A stretch of DNA of 64,000 bases. Source: Paraliobacillus zengyii. Its GTDB lineage: Bacteria; Bacillota; Bacilli; Bacillales; Amphibacillaceae. The notes beneath the pieces were generated by a model. The model worked only from the letters and a program-made list of their open reading frames with translations. It had not been told where the DNA came from and made no database searches. Below are positions 35,275-44,420 of this stretch, piece by piece. The position numbers and the translations under genes are program-made. The stretch's first letter is position 1. Every line of letters starts with the position of its first letter. The stretch lies in the NCBI RefSeq assembly GCF_003268595.1, contig NZ_CP029797.1, forward strand, positions 641,501-705,500. The letters are read 5' to 3'.

Positions 35275-35469
35275 ATGCCAGGCACGATTCGAAATAATAT
35301 AAAAATAGGCGCAAAGGTTAGAGTTGTTCAAAAACAGGACCAGTCTTCGGGGAAACTTACTGAGGGCGTTGTTTCAAGATTGCTGACTAATTCGCAAACA
35401 CATCCACATGGTATCAAAGTAAAATTAGAGAATGGGATCGTTGGTAGAGTAAAGGAAATAGTGTATTAA
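35275..35469 (+). CDS. ywbE: YwbE family protein
   Basis: A 64-residue protein of the conserved YwbE/DUF2196 family, with IKIGAKVRVVQKQDQ, KLTEGVVSRLLTNSQTHPHGIKVKL and GRVKEIV. It has a small beta-barrel character; its function is not established. It stands alone between two terminators, with AAGGAG before the ATG. Confidence 0.9.
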   Translation: MPGTIRNNIKIGAKVRVVQKQDQSSGKLTEGVVSRLLTNSQTHPHGIKVKLENGIVGRVKEIVY

Positions 35470-35486
35470 TAGACTATAGTTTATAC

Positions 35487-35521
35487 AAAGTCTCTGCATC
35501 TATAGATGTAGAGACTTTTTC
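35487..35521 (+). terminator. Terminator after ywbE
   Basis: AAAGTCTCT (35487-35495) pairs with AGAGACTTT (35510-35518), with an inner CATCT/AGATG, and a T-run follows. Confidence 0.88.
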
Positions 35522-35569
35522 TATATCCTATGTAACACTCTATTTATTTTTTCATAGGATATAGAAAAA
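35516..35569. repeat. 17-bp inverted repeat in the CgeB-like leader
   Basis: TTTTTCTATATCCTATG (35516-35532) and CATAGGATATAGAAAAA (35553-35569) are perfect arms with a 20-nt T-rich centre. The left arm begins in the T-run of the ywbE terminator, and the right arm ends nine bases before the GGAG of the next gene. It could be a second terminator, an attenuator or an operator. Confidence 0.5.
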
Positions 35570-35589
35570 GAAATAATGGAGTGAATCAT

Positions 35590-36561
35590 ATGGTCAATCA
35601 AGATAAGTCTAAATTAAAGTTATTAATCCTAATTAAGGATTTTGATAAAATATATCTTAAACATAAAATGAAGTATGAAATGATTCGGGCCTTAGAACAA
35701 TTCGCAGATGTGTATTACTGGAAACGTGATGGAGATATCTTGGATATTATTAAACAGATCGGAGTTAGACCAGATTTCATTCTACATTATGATATAGGAT
35801 GGGAGAATTTCTTTTCACCAAAAATAACGAATCTAGATAAAATTGATATTCCAAAAGGTTGTTATGTTATTGATACGCATTGGTATAAGAAAAAAAGAGT
35901 AGACTATTTTACTAGTAATAAAATTGACTTAATCTTCTCGGTTACGAAGGACTCCTTTCTAAAGCACTTTCCTACTTTTGAGTCAAAGTTTAGATGGACT
36001 CCCTTCTCTATTTCACCTGATGTATTTAAAGATTGGGAGCAGGAAAAGACAATTAAATTTCTACTTATGGGATTAGTATATGATGGAACACGTAGAAGTC
36101 CTGCTAAAGGTCAATACAAATTTAGAGAAGAAGTACAGAGGCAAATGGAGAAAGTGGAAGGTTTTAAATTCATTCGACATCCTGGTCATCGCACACGAAA
36201 AAATCACATGGTGAATGAAGGGTTTGCTAAAGAACTAAATAGAGCTGAAATTTTCTTTACCTGCGGAGGTGCTAGGCAATATCCTGTTATGAAGTTCTTT
36301 GAAGTACCTGGGTGTAGAACACTACTTCTAGCAGAACCAAACCCCGATATTTTAGAACTAGGATTTACCGATAAGGAAAACTTTATCGCTTGTGATTCTA
36401 ATGACTTATATGAAAAAGCACTCTATTATAGTGAGAATGAAATAGAAAGAAACAAAATAACGGATAATGGTTACAACTTTATTCATCAATACCACACAAA
36501 TGCAGTTCGAGCGAAGCAGTTTATTAATTTTATGGAAGAATTTATTGAGGAAGGCAAATAA
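35590..36561 (+). CDS. CgeB-like glycosyltransferase family protein
   Basis: A 323-residue protein of the glycosyltransferase group-1 type related to the spore protein CgeB. An N-terminal Rossmann-like half (LKLLILIKDFDKIYLKHKMKYEM, VYYWKRDGD, PDFILHYD) precedes the C-terminal donor half with FFTCGGARQYPVMKFFEVPGC and the NPDILELGF/DLYEKA helices. ATG 35590 has GGAG eight bases before it. In Bacillus such proteins help decorate the spore surface. The role and substrate here are not known. Confidence 0.78.
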   Translation: MVNQDKSKLKLLILIKDFDKIYLKHKMKYEMIRALEQFADVYYWKRDGDILDIIKQIGVRPDFILHYDIGWENFFSPKITNLDKIDIPKGCYVIDTHWYKKKRVDYFTSNKIDLIFSVTKDSFLKHFPTFESKFRWTPFSISPDVFKDWEQEKTIKFLLMGLVYDGTRRSPAKGQYKFREEVQRQMEKVEGFKFIRHPGHRTRKNHMVNEGFAKELNRAEIFFTCGGARQYPVMKFFEVPGCRTLLLAEPNPDILELGFTDKENFIACDSNDLYEKALYYSENEIERNKITDNGYNFIHQYHTNAVRAKQFINFMEEFIEEGK

Positions 36562-36661
36562 TTCGGAAAATGATTCTCACATTTATGGTCATGTCTATCT
36601 TCAAGGTAGCAGTGCCTTGAGGTTGTAATATTATAAAAAGTGTAATGTTTTTTCTGACTTT

Positions 36662-37585
36662 TTATTTTATTGGAGGAATACTGCCTATTTTCGGTTCTGT
36701 TGCTATCCATACTAAGCCTAATACAATAACAAAACCACCAACGATCTGTGTAGTTGATATAATTTCATTAAAGAATAAAACACCTGTAGTAGTAGCGGAT
36801 GCAGGGACAAAATACCGAAAGAAATTCGATTTTGTAGCGCCAACGTTTTTCATGGAAAGATTCCAAATTACAAAGGCAAAAACCGTACAAAAAAGGACAT
36901 TATAAATTATTGCACCAAAAGTTATAGGTGAGAGTTCACCCCACGGGATGCTATCCCATCGACCAATTGTAAATGGGATTAAAAATAACGAGCCAAACAA
37001 TATATACCAAGTTGTTACACGCATTGGGGAGTACTTAATCATTAGAGGCATACAAGCTAAATTAAATAACGCACCTATCAAACTAATAAATAGAGCAAGT
37101 AGATTCCCAAACATATATTCTGAACTTAAGTCAAAACCAGCCTTTCCACCCAAAATAATAAGTGAGACACCTATTAGAGCAACAAAGCCACCAATTGCTA
37201 AACGCACTGTCATTTTTTCTCGAGTAAATAAGGGTGCAAACAGAGCTGCGAAAATAGGCCAAGGTGCCACATTTAATAAGGAAGCATTAGCAAGGGTCGT
37301 ATATTTAATCGAATACATTAGAAGTAATTCGAGAGTAGTTACGCCAATAAACCCAATAATCGCGATTTTTATAAGATCTTTCTTCATTACACCTACACTG
37401 CCTTCAGTAAGTTTTAGAATTATAAATAAAAAAGGCAGTGCTAATCCAAAACGTAACAGTACAAAAATCTCTGCAGGAAAAATATCCATTGCCCAGCGTG
37501 AGATACCGAAATTAACTCCCCAAATAATAGCTACTAAAATAAGTCCTATGTAATAAATTAGTTTTGATTGCACTGTAAATACCAC
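36662..37585 (-). CDS. EamA (DMT) family transporter
   Basis: A 307-residue membrane protein with about ten hydrophobic helices in two EamA repeats (IIWGVNFGISRWAMD near the start, and the second half from about 155). PAEIFVLLRFGLALPFL and ASLLNVAPWPIFAALFAPLF are typical of the first repeat. Substrates are usually metabolites or amino acids and cannot be told here. It converges on the CgeB-like gene, with no clear terminator between them. Confidence 0.87.
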   Translation of the reverse strand: MVFTVQSKLIYYIGLILVAIIWGVNFGISRWAMDIFPAEIFVLLRFGLALPFLFIILKLTEGSVGVMKKDLIKIAIIGFIGVTTLELLLMYSIKYTTLANASLLNVAPWPIFAALFAPLFTREKMTVRLAIGGFVALIGVSLIILGGKAGFDLSSEYMFGNLLALFISLIGALFNLACMPLMIKYSPMRVTTWYILFGSLFLIPFTIGRWDSIPWGELSPITFGAIIYNVLFCTVFAFVIWNLSMKNVGATKSNFFRYFVPASATTTGVLFFNEIISTTQIVGGFVIVLGLVWIATEPKIGSIPPIK

Positions 37586-37805
37586 CTATTCGTCGATAAT
37601 ATAGCAATTTTAAAATGTAACCGCTGTATTTTATTATATCAGTTGTTGCTTTAAAGAGTGTAATAAGAATAAGATTGTTTAAAAATATAAATTCCCATGT
37701 TGTAGAAAAAATTACATTTGTTAAGTTTTCTTTAAGCTTTTATATGTATTATCAGCTTAAGATAACAGGTCAAAAGAAATAATATGTAATGAGGGAGTTT
37801 TATAA

Positions 37806-39809
37806 ATGAGCAAAATATCTAGATACATTAAATTATTTATTATTTCAATATGTGCAATGGTTTTGTTTGCGTGTAGTAATGATAATACATCTGAAACGGA
37901 AAGTAGCACAGAAACAGAAGTTGCAAGTGCTGTTGTGACGGAAAACGTGAGTGATTTGGTTAGCTATGATGACGATGATTACTTAACTGAATGGGATGAG
38001 GATGACGCAACATATATCGAATTAGATGGTAGTGAAATCCAAGCAGAAGGCGATGTTATCATTTCAGATGGATCGATAACGATAAAAACATCTGGAACTT
38101 ATGTAGTCAGTGGTGAGCTAACTGATGGACAGATCATTGTTGATGCAGAAGATGAGGGTACAGTTCACTTAGTGCTAAACGGTGTAAATATTACGGATTC
38201 CAATAGCGCACCTATTTATGTGAAGCAGGCACAAAAAACGATTCTAACCATTCAAGAAGGTACAGAAAATGTGGTGACTGATGGTACAGAATATGTTTAT
38301 GATGATGAAGAAGCAGAAGAACCAAATGCTGCAATATTTAGTAACGATGATTTAACAATTAATGGTACTGGGACATTGTCGGTACAAGCTAATTTCAATA
38401 ATGGTATTACGAGTAAGGATGAATTAAAAATTGTTGAAGGTACTATTGATATTGTAGCAGCAGATGATGGATTAATGGGAAGAGATCTATTAGCAATCAA
38501 GGATGGTAGTTTTACGATTGATGCTGCCGGTGATGGTCTAAAATCAACACAGGATGAAGATGAAGAAAAGGGTAATATTGTAATCGAAAATGGAACGTTT
38601 GATGTTATATCTGGTAGTGACGGTATTCAAGCAATCAATTCCCTCTATATTGTTGATGGTACCTATAATTTTGTTTCTGGTGAAGGTAGCCCAGATACAA
38701 TTGAAACAGGTGGCGGTATGGAACAAGCTTGGGGTGAAGAGGCAGCAACTACAACAACAGAAACAGAAGAACCAAGTACAAAAGGTATTAAAGCAACGGT
38801 TGATATTACAATAATTGGCGGAACATTTACAATGGATACACTAGATGATGCTGTGCATAGTAATGGAAGTGTTACGATCGCGGACGGTTCGTTTACTATT
38901 GCAACTGGCGATGACGGGGTGCATGCTGACTCAACAATTGACATATTAAATGGAACGATAAATATTACAAAAAGTTATGAAGGCATTGAGAGCAATATTA
39001 TAACCATAGAAGATGGCGAAATTAACGTGGTAGCAAGTGATGATGGAATTAACATTGCTGGCGGTGACGCTGCAGCAACAGTAGAAGGTTACTCTGAATC
39101 AGAGGCTAATGGTTTAAATATCAATGGTGGATTTATAACAGTAGATGCTGAAGGTGATGGTTTAGATGCCAATGGATCCATTTATATGTCTGCTGGAACG
39201 GTGATCGTTAACGGTTCAACTAATGGTGGGAATGGTTCGCTTGATTATGATGGAGAATTTGAAATAACTGGTGGAACTCTCGTTGCAAGTGGTAGCTCGG
39301 CTATGGCGTTAGCAACTTCTGACTCATCCACGCAGAATGCGATAATGATGACTTATACGGAAACACAAGTTGCTGGTACAACAGTACATTTAGAGGATGA
39401 ATCTGGAAATATAATCGTAACGTACACACCAAGTAAGGATTACCAAACTGTACTCATTAGCAGTAAAGATCTAGAGACAGACACAAGTTATACTTTATAT
39501 ACTGGTGGCTCCTCGACGGGTACTAATATTGGCGGTTTGATAACTGATGGTGATAACTATCAAGATGGTGAAGAGGTTGTAACTTTCACCCCAACAGAGA
39601 CGGTTCAATGGATTGATGAATCGGGTACGACAACTGCTGGAAGCACTGGTGGTATGGGTAATATGGGCGGTAGGGGAGGAGCCGCCGGAGAGAGACCAGA
39701 AGGAGATTTTGGTGTGCCCCCTGAAGATGGAATGGAAAGAGGAGAAATGCCAGAAGGTGGATTTAATCCAAATGACACCAGTGAAACGGAAGAGAATACA
39801 GAAAGTTAA
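37806..39809 (+). CDS. Acidic repeat lipoprotein, carbohydrate-binding-domain (DUF4353) type
   Basis: A 667-residue exported protein. The hydrophobic signal ends in the lipobox LFAC (Cys about 22), so it is likely anchored to the outer face of the membrane. The body consists of short beta-strand repeats with a recurring D(G/D)(G/A)(L/I/V) turn, such as ADDGLMGRD, GDGLKST, SDGIQAI, GDDGVHADS, SDDGINIAGG and GDGLDANG, giving a right-handed beta-helix look. The C-terminus is rich in Gly, Glu and Met (GGMGNMGGRGG). It is extremely acidic. Related proteins are annotated as carbohydrate-binding domain-containing. The function is unknown, and it stands as a single gene. Confidence 0.78.
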   Translation: MSKISRYIKLFIISICAMVLFACSNDNTSETESSTETEVASAVVTENVSDLVSYDDDDYLTEWDEDDATYIELDGSEIQAEGDVIISDGSITIKTSGTYVVSGELTDGQIIVDAEDEGTVHLVLNGVNITDSNSAPIYVKQAQKTILTIQEGTENVVTDGTEYVYDDEEAEEPNAAIFSNDDLTINGTGTLSVQANFNNGITSKDELKIVEGTIDIVAADDGLMGRDLLAIKDGSFTIDAAGDGLKSTQDEDEEKGNIVIENGTFDVISGSDGIQAINSLYIVDGTYNFVSGEGSPDTIETGGGMEQAWGEEAATTTTETEEPSTKGIKATVDITIIGGTFTMDTLDDAVHSNGSVTIADGSFTIATGDDGVHADSTIDILNGTINITKSYEGIESNIITIEDGEINVVASDDGINIAGGDAAATVEGYSESEANGLNINGGFITVDAEGDGLDANGSIYMSAGTVIVNGSTNGGNGSLDYDGEFEITGGTLVASGSSAMALATSDSSTQNAIMMTYTETQVAGTTVHLEDESGNIIVTYTPSKDYQTVLISSKDLETDTSYTLYTGGSSTGTNIGGLITDGDNYQDGEEVVTFTPTETVQWIDESGTTTAGSTGGMGNMGGRGGAAGERPEGDFGVPPEDGMERGEMPEGGFNPNDTSETEENTES

Positions 39810-39816
39810 AAAACAG

Positions 39817-39842
39817 AAAAAGCCGCTGATAGCGGCTTTTTT
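39817..39842. terminator. Bidirectional terminator between the lipoprotein and CPBP genes
   Basis: AAAAAGCCGCT (39817-39827) and AGCGGCTTTTT (39831-39841) form a stem with three loop bases and T-runs on both strands. Confidence 0.92.
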
Positions 39843-39845
39843 CGT

Positions 39846-40523
39846 TTAAATAATCCCAAACAAGATAAAACCAATTGTATTAATGGCTAAGTTAGCACTT
39901 AAGTGAATCATCCATGAAGGATAGATAGTCTTGCTTTTTTCATTTACCCAATTGAATAGTAATCCTGCAATAAATAAACTAATAATTATCAAGATAAATA
40001 ACAAAGGGGAGAACCAGCTTGTCATTATGGAAACGTGATATAGAGAGAATGCTCCAGCACTAAATACGTAAGCAACCTTTCTACTAGTAACACCTTTAAG
40101 TGATAAAAAAGCAAACCCTCGAAAGAAAAATTCTTCTAAAAGTGAATTAATAATAGATATGTAAAGGGCAACAAAAATAAAATTCGATTTTGATACGCCA
40201 ATGTTGTTCTCTAAGGTTGCAGTTATATTTGAAAAATCAAAATAAGGACCGATGAGTAAATAGCTTCCGAAAATAAAACAATAAACTCCTATTGCTAATA
40301 GTATCGGGAATAGTGTCTGTCCCTTCTTTAACTGAAACAGCTTGCAAAAAGATGTATTTTTATCAATTAACGCATAACTGGCAGGGATAAGAAAAAATAG
40401 AATAAGTTTAATAGCAGATTTTATTGCGTAAATAGGTGATAGAACACTATCTATCCAAGCCATTATTAAACAGCCTAGAATAACAAGAATGAATATGGAA
40501 ATTATGCTTTTATTTCTTTCCAT
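39846..40523 (-). CDS. CPBP-family intramembrane metalloprotease
   Basis: A 225-residue protein with about seven helices. The three family motifs are present: EEFFFRG (Glu-Glu-x3-Arg), FSLYHV (Phe-x3-His), and HLSANLAIN (His-x3-Asn). These resemble CAAX prenyl proteases and bacterial Abi/CPBP proteins, involved in processing or in bacteriocin immunity. The substrate is unknown. It is divergent from the membrane cluster to its right. Confidence 0.88.
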   Translation of the reverse strand: MERNKSIISIFILVILGCLIMAWIDSVLSPIYAIKSAIKLILFFLIPASYALIDKNTSFCKLFQLKKGQTLFPILLAIGVYCFIFGSYLLIGPYFDFSNITATLENNIGVSKSNFIFVALYISIINSLLEEFFFRGFAFLSLKGVTSRKVAYVFSAGAFSLYHVSIMTSWFSPLLFILIIISLFIAGLLFNWVNEKSKTIYPSWMIHLSANLAINTIGFILFGII

Positions 40524-40725
40524 GAGAAAAACCTTCTTTAATCTACGGATTTTATAAAGAATATAAATTCAATTTTATCATGTTACCAATATCCTTCATA
40601 ATAGCTTGTGAAAATATAGTATCACAATCTTTTTTATAATAAATAATTTTCAATTTTAATGATATTACAGACAGATTAATGATAATATGGTTAATATATG
40701 CATTTTTAAAAGGAGGTAATGTAAC

Positions 40726-41661
40726 ATGAAGACAACATTTAATAACAAACCAAAAGGATTTGGAGAAATTCTTGATCTAACATTCCGAATTATCAAGAAC
40801 CACTTTTCAAGTCTATTTCTCATTATGATTATATTCATGGGTCCAGTATTTCTTCTTCAGGCGATTAGTCAATTAATTGGTGGGAGAAATTTTTTTAGAG
40901 AGTTAGAGACTGGTGGAAATGTATTTGACCAGATTCTTAATTCGTACACGCAAACTGCTCAAGAAGTACCAATAGTAGAGAGTATGGGTACTATATTTAT
41001 AGGATTACTTGCTATTTTATTCTATCCAGTTGCCTATGCAGCTATTATTATTTTAGTTAAGCGAATTAAAAACGATGAAGCTTATACAGTTGGTTCAGTA
41101 ATAAGATCTGCATTCACACGTTTTTGGCCACTTTTATGGAGTACCTTATTGATTGGATTAATTGTTTTCGCAATTGTATTTATTCCACTCGTGATAGTTA
41201 TTTCAATTTTAGCTGGTGTTGCATTTTTTGATCCAACTACTGGTATAGCGCCATTTATTGTTGCGTTAATATTATTTATTATTGTACTAATAGGTATGGG
41301 TATCGGACTTGGTTTATTATTTACTAAATGGAGCTTTTACTTGCCAGCTGTAGTCTTCGATAGAGTTGCACCAGGTTTATCGAAAAGTTGGATGTTAACA
41401 AAAAATAGAACATGGAAACTATTTGGTTTATATGTTGTACTGAGCTTAATTATAGCTGGTATTTCTATTGCAATTGAAATTCCTGCAAGTTTTTTGGGGA
41501 TGAGTGTGCTATATAGTATTATCATAAATTTAGCAACATTAATTACATCAATTATCTTTACAGTAGGTTATGCTGTTATGTATTTTGATGCCGAAACACG
41601 CAATACAGCTGGTGATTTGAAAGATATGATCGATGAGTATCAAGATGATGTTGATCAATAA
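40726..41661 (+). CDS. Membrane protein, glycerophosphodiesterase membrane-domain-like
   Basis: A 311-residue protein with about six helices. The N-terminus GFGEILDLTFRIIKNHFSSLF and the later FTKWSFYLPAVVFDRVAPGLSKSW are typical of the DUF7847 or glycerophosphoryl-diester-phosphodiesterase membrane domain group, which lacks the catalytic domain. The role is unknown. It begins a tight cluster with DUF4129, DUF4350, MoxR and DUF58 genes. A strong AAAAGGAGGT lies eight bases before the ATG. Confidence 0.82.
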   Translation: MKTTFNNKPKGFGEILDLTFRIIKNHFSSLFLIMIIFMGPVFLLQAISQLIGGRNFFRELETGGNVFDQILNSYTQTAQEVPIVESMGTIFIGLLAILFYPVAYAAIIILVKRIKNDEAYTVGSVIRSAFTRFWPLLWSTLLIGLIVFAIVFIPLVIVISILAGVAFFDPTTGIAPFIVALILFIIVLIGMGIGLGLLFTKWSFYLPAVVFDRVAPGLSKSWMLTKNRTWKLFGLYVVLSLIIAGISIAIEIPASFLGMSVLYSIIINLATLITSIIFTVGYAVMYFDAETRNTAGDLKDMIDEYQDDVDQ

Positions 41662-41690
41662 GGCAATTGTAATCAGTTAGGGTGAGAAAA

Positions 41691-42350
41691 ATGACAAATA
41701 TGAAACAAGCTAAAGATTCGATAGAAGAGATTTTGAGCCAACAAGAATATCAAGTTTATTATGAGGACAATAGGAATTTTATTCAAGTTTTGTGGGATGA
41801 AATTAAAGATTGGATTGAAGAGTTATTATCAAATTGGTTTTCAACCCTTCAGCCTACAAGCAGTATTGGTGATGCACTCATAATATTAGCATTACTTGTT
41901 GTTGTCATTCTTGTGTTGTTAGTTATCTTCTTATTAAGTCGAAATTGGGTTAGAAAGAAACGTTTAAACTACCGTCAACCACTACATCAGTTAAATGAGA
42001 AAAATTGGTTAAGTCATGATCATTTAAAGGAAGCGAATCGATTAGAGCAGAAAAAAGCATATAGTGAAGCGACACGTCACCTTTTTTTAACCTTTCTCTT
42101 GGTATTACATGAGAAAGAATGGTTGCAAGCCCGGATGTGGAAGACGAATTGGGAATATCACGATGAATTAAGACTGATCAAAAGTGATCTTGCAGATGAT
42201 TTCTATCAGTTAGCTCTGTTCTTTGAAGAGGTAACATATGGAGAATATAATATTGAAGAAAAGGATTATCAGATCTATCGTGAACAAATTGAAAAATGGT
42301 TAGCCGAACTAAAGTCTATTAATTCATCAATAGAAAGAGAAGAGGGGTGA
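41691..42350 (+). CDS. DUF4129 domain membrane protein
   Basis: A 219-residue protein with a single hydrophobic helix (about 60-85) and a C-terminal cytoplasmic DUF4129 domain (LEQKKAYSEATRHLFLTFLLVLHEKEW to YGEYNIEEKDYQ). ATG 41691 is chosen after AGGGTGA. It lies 29 bases after the previous gene and seven before the next. DUF4129 proteins occur with MoxR/DUF58 pairs, often next to a transglutaminase-like domain, which is missing here. Confidence 0.83.
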   Translation: MTNMKQAKDSIEEILSQQEYQVYYEDNRNFIQVLWDEIKDWIEELLSNWFSTLQPTSSIGDALIILALLVVVILVLLVIFLLSRNWVRKKRLNYRQPLHQLNEKNWLSHDHLKEANRLEQKKAYSEATRHLFLTFLLVLHEKEWLQARMWKTNWEYHDELRLIKSDLADDFYQLALFFEEVTYGEYNIEEKDYQIYREQIEKWLAELKSINSSIEREEG

Positions 42351-42357
42351 AGATAGC

Positions 42358-43494
42358 ATGCCACAAGGGTATACACAACGGAATATTTGGATTTGGCTTG
42401 TTAGTCTGCTCGTTCTTTTTATTCTATTAAGTTTCTTTTTATTTAAAGAAGGTCCAGAAGAATATCCGGCTTATATTTCTGAGTCGCCAGCTCCAATGGG
42501 AACAAAAGCATTTTATACGTACTTGAACCAAGAGGGGTTCGATGCAGAACGTTGGATAAATTCACCAGAATCGCTTGCGCAAACTGAAGAAAACGAGCTT
42601 TTATTTATGATAGCCCCCCCTTTGTTTGCTGATGAAGTAGAACAGGAAAGCTATCAGACATATATGGAGGCTGGTAATACGATTGTTTTGTTAAGACAAA
42701 ATCCAGATGGTATGTTTGATCTTGATACATCTTACATAGAAGGTGAATTAACGGAGGAATCTACAACACTTAATGGTATTGGAACATACGAAGCGCTTCT
42801 GCAGTCTCCTTTTAGAGTGAAAACAAAAGACGATGATAATGTGTTACTAATGGATGAGGAAGGCGAAGCAATCGCTATTGAACGCGATTATGGTAAAGGT
42901 AAATTAATTGTTATTACAGAACCTAATTGGTTAACGAATGAAACAATAACAGAGAACGAACATGTTGATATCGTGTTAAATCTTGTTGATGTTTCTACTT
43001 ATTCATCAATTAAATTTGATGAGTATGTTCATGGAGCAGGAGAACGAATTTCTATCTTCACATTATATCCTCGTTGGCTTTTAACTTTTACAGTTGAATT
43101 AATCATATTGACCCTTTTATGGTTATGGTTAAAAGGTAAACGCTTTGGTCCAGTCATCGAGCCACGTGAAGCGACTGTGCGTTTTAGTGATGAGCGTCTA
43201 AAAGCGTTAGCGATTTGGTACATCAAAGGAAAAAGGTATCAAGATGCATTAAGCGTTCAAGCAAGTTACAATAAACAATTGCTACAAGAGAGATATGGAA
43301 TCCCTTATCGAAAAAGTTGGGAAGATAGTATAGATGCGATTCATCGAGCCTTAACAGATATGTCTAGAAAAGAAATAGAAACGTATATTAACGGATTAAA
43401 TGAAATCTTGGTAAAAGAGAAAATAACGAAACAAGAGTTTGTAGCTTGGTCTCAAAAAAACGATCGCATACGGAAAGAGGTGGAGGAAGGATGA
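42358..43494 (+). CDS. DUF4350 domain membrane protein
   Basis: A 378-residue protein. One helix near the N-terminus (IWLVSLLVLFILLSFFLF) is followed by an outside DUF4350 domain (about 45-210, with SPAPMGTKAFYTYLNQEGF) that resembles a glutamine-amidotransferase-like fold, a second helix near 240-258, and a cytoplasmic helical tail. Its stop overlaps the MoxR start by four bases (ATGA). The function is unknown, but the family nearly always sits with MoxR and DUF58. Confidence 0.85.
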   Translation: MPQGYTQRNIWIWLVSLLVLFILLSFFLFKEGPEEYPAYISESPAPMGTKAFYTYLNQEGFDAERWINSPESLAQTEENELLFMIAPPLFADEVEQESYQTYMEAGNTIVLLRQNPDGMFDLDTSYIEGELTEESTTLNGIGTYEALLQSPFRVKTKDDDNVLLMDEEGEAIAIERDYGKGKLIVITEPNWLTNETITENEHVDIVLNLVDVSTYSSIKFDEYVHGAGERISIFTLYPRWLLTFTVELIILTLLWLWLKGKRFGPVIEPREATVRFSDERLKALAIWYIKGKRYQDALSVQASYNKQLLQERYGIPYRKSWEDSIDAIHRALTDMSRKEIETYINGLNEILVKEKITKQEFVAWSQKNDRIRKEVEEG

Positions 43495-44420
43495 GAGAAC
43501 AATTAACATCCTTATTAGAACAATATGAAGCTCGAATTATTGGGCAAAAAACAAATCTTCGACTATTACTAACAGCATTACTAGCTGGTGGTCATGTATT
43601 AATCGAGGGTGTTCCTGGAACAGGAAAAACACAAATGGTAAAAACGTTAGCTAAGCTTGTTGGGGGAGACTTTAACCGAATTCAGTTTACGCCAGACCTT
43701 CTTCCAAGTGATATAACTGGGAGTACTATTTATAATATGAAAGAAAGTACATTTCAAACGTTAAAGGGTCCTATATTTACAAATGTATTGTTGGCTGATG
43801 AGATAAACCGGACACCAGCAAAAACGCAAGCTGCTCTTTTAGAAGCAATGGAAGAACAACAAGTTACTATCCAGGGCGAAACCTATCCTTTGTCAGACAT
43901 GTTTTTTGTTGCAGCTACCCAAAATCCAATTGAGTTTGAAGGGACATACCCTCTTCCAGAAGCACAACAAGACCGATTTTTATTTAAGTTATTAATTGAT
44001 TTTCCAAGCTTAGAAGATGAAACAAATGTATTAAAACAGGTGATTGAAGCCCAAATAGAACCTGAAGTGGAATCGTCTATATTTACCCCTGAATCTTTAC
44101 AAAAGGTAAAACAAGAAGTGAGAAAAATTGTTATACAAGACAGCATTGCTGATTATATTATGCGAGTTGTCCGAAAAACAAGAGAAGTGGAAGCAATTCA
44201 ATTTGGGGCAAGTACACGTGCTGCTATTGCAATTGGTAAAACAGCACAAGCTTGGGCTTATTTAGCTGGAAGGGATTATGTAACACCGGATGATGTTAAG
44301 ATTTTGGCGCGCCCAAGTTTACGTCATCGTGTACAATTATCTCCTTATGCAGAATTGGAGGGAACGAACCTTGATGAGATTATTCAAGAATTGGTGGGCT
44401 CGATTCCTGTTCCAAGATAG
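43491..44420 (+). CDS. MoxR-family AAA+ ATPase
   Basis: A 309-residue ATPase. Walker A EGVPGTGKTQ, Walker B LLADEINRTPAKTQAALLEAMEE, sensor 1 in AATQNPIEFEGTYPLPEAQQDRF, and the C-terminal lid are all present. MoxR proteins act as chaperones or remodellers with DUF58/VWA partners. ATG 43491 overlaps the DUF4350 stop and has GAGGAAGG before it. The next gene starts about 47 bases before this one ends. Confidence 0.93.
   Translation: MREQLTSLLEQYEARIIGQKTNLRLLLTALLAGGHVLIEGVPGTGKTQMVKTLAKLVGGDFNRIQFTPDLLPSDITGSTIYNMKESTFQTLKGPIFTNVLLADEINRTPAKTQAALLEAMEEQQVTIQGETYPLSDMFFVAATQNPIEFEGTYPLPEAQQDRFLFKLLIDFPSLEDETNVLKQVIEAQIEPEVESSIFTPESLQKVKQEVRKIVIQDSIADYIMRVVRKTREVEAIQFGASTRAAIAIGKTAQAWAYLAGRDYVTPDDVKILARPSLRHRVQLSPYAELEGTNLDEIIQELVGSIPVPR

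Noticed and set aside
36948..37553. 201-codon frame antisense to the EamA transporter
   Set aside because: It overlaps the transporter gene, whose helix pattern is clear. The antisense product has no domain character or ribosome binding site.
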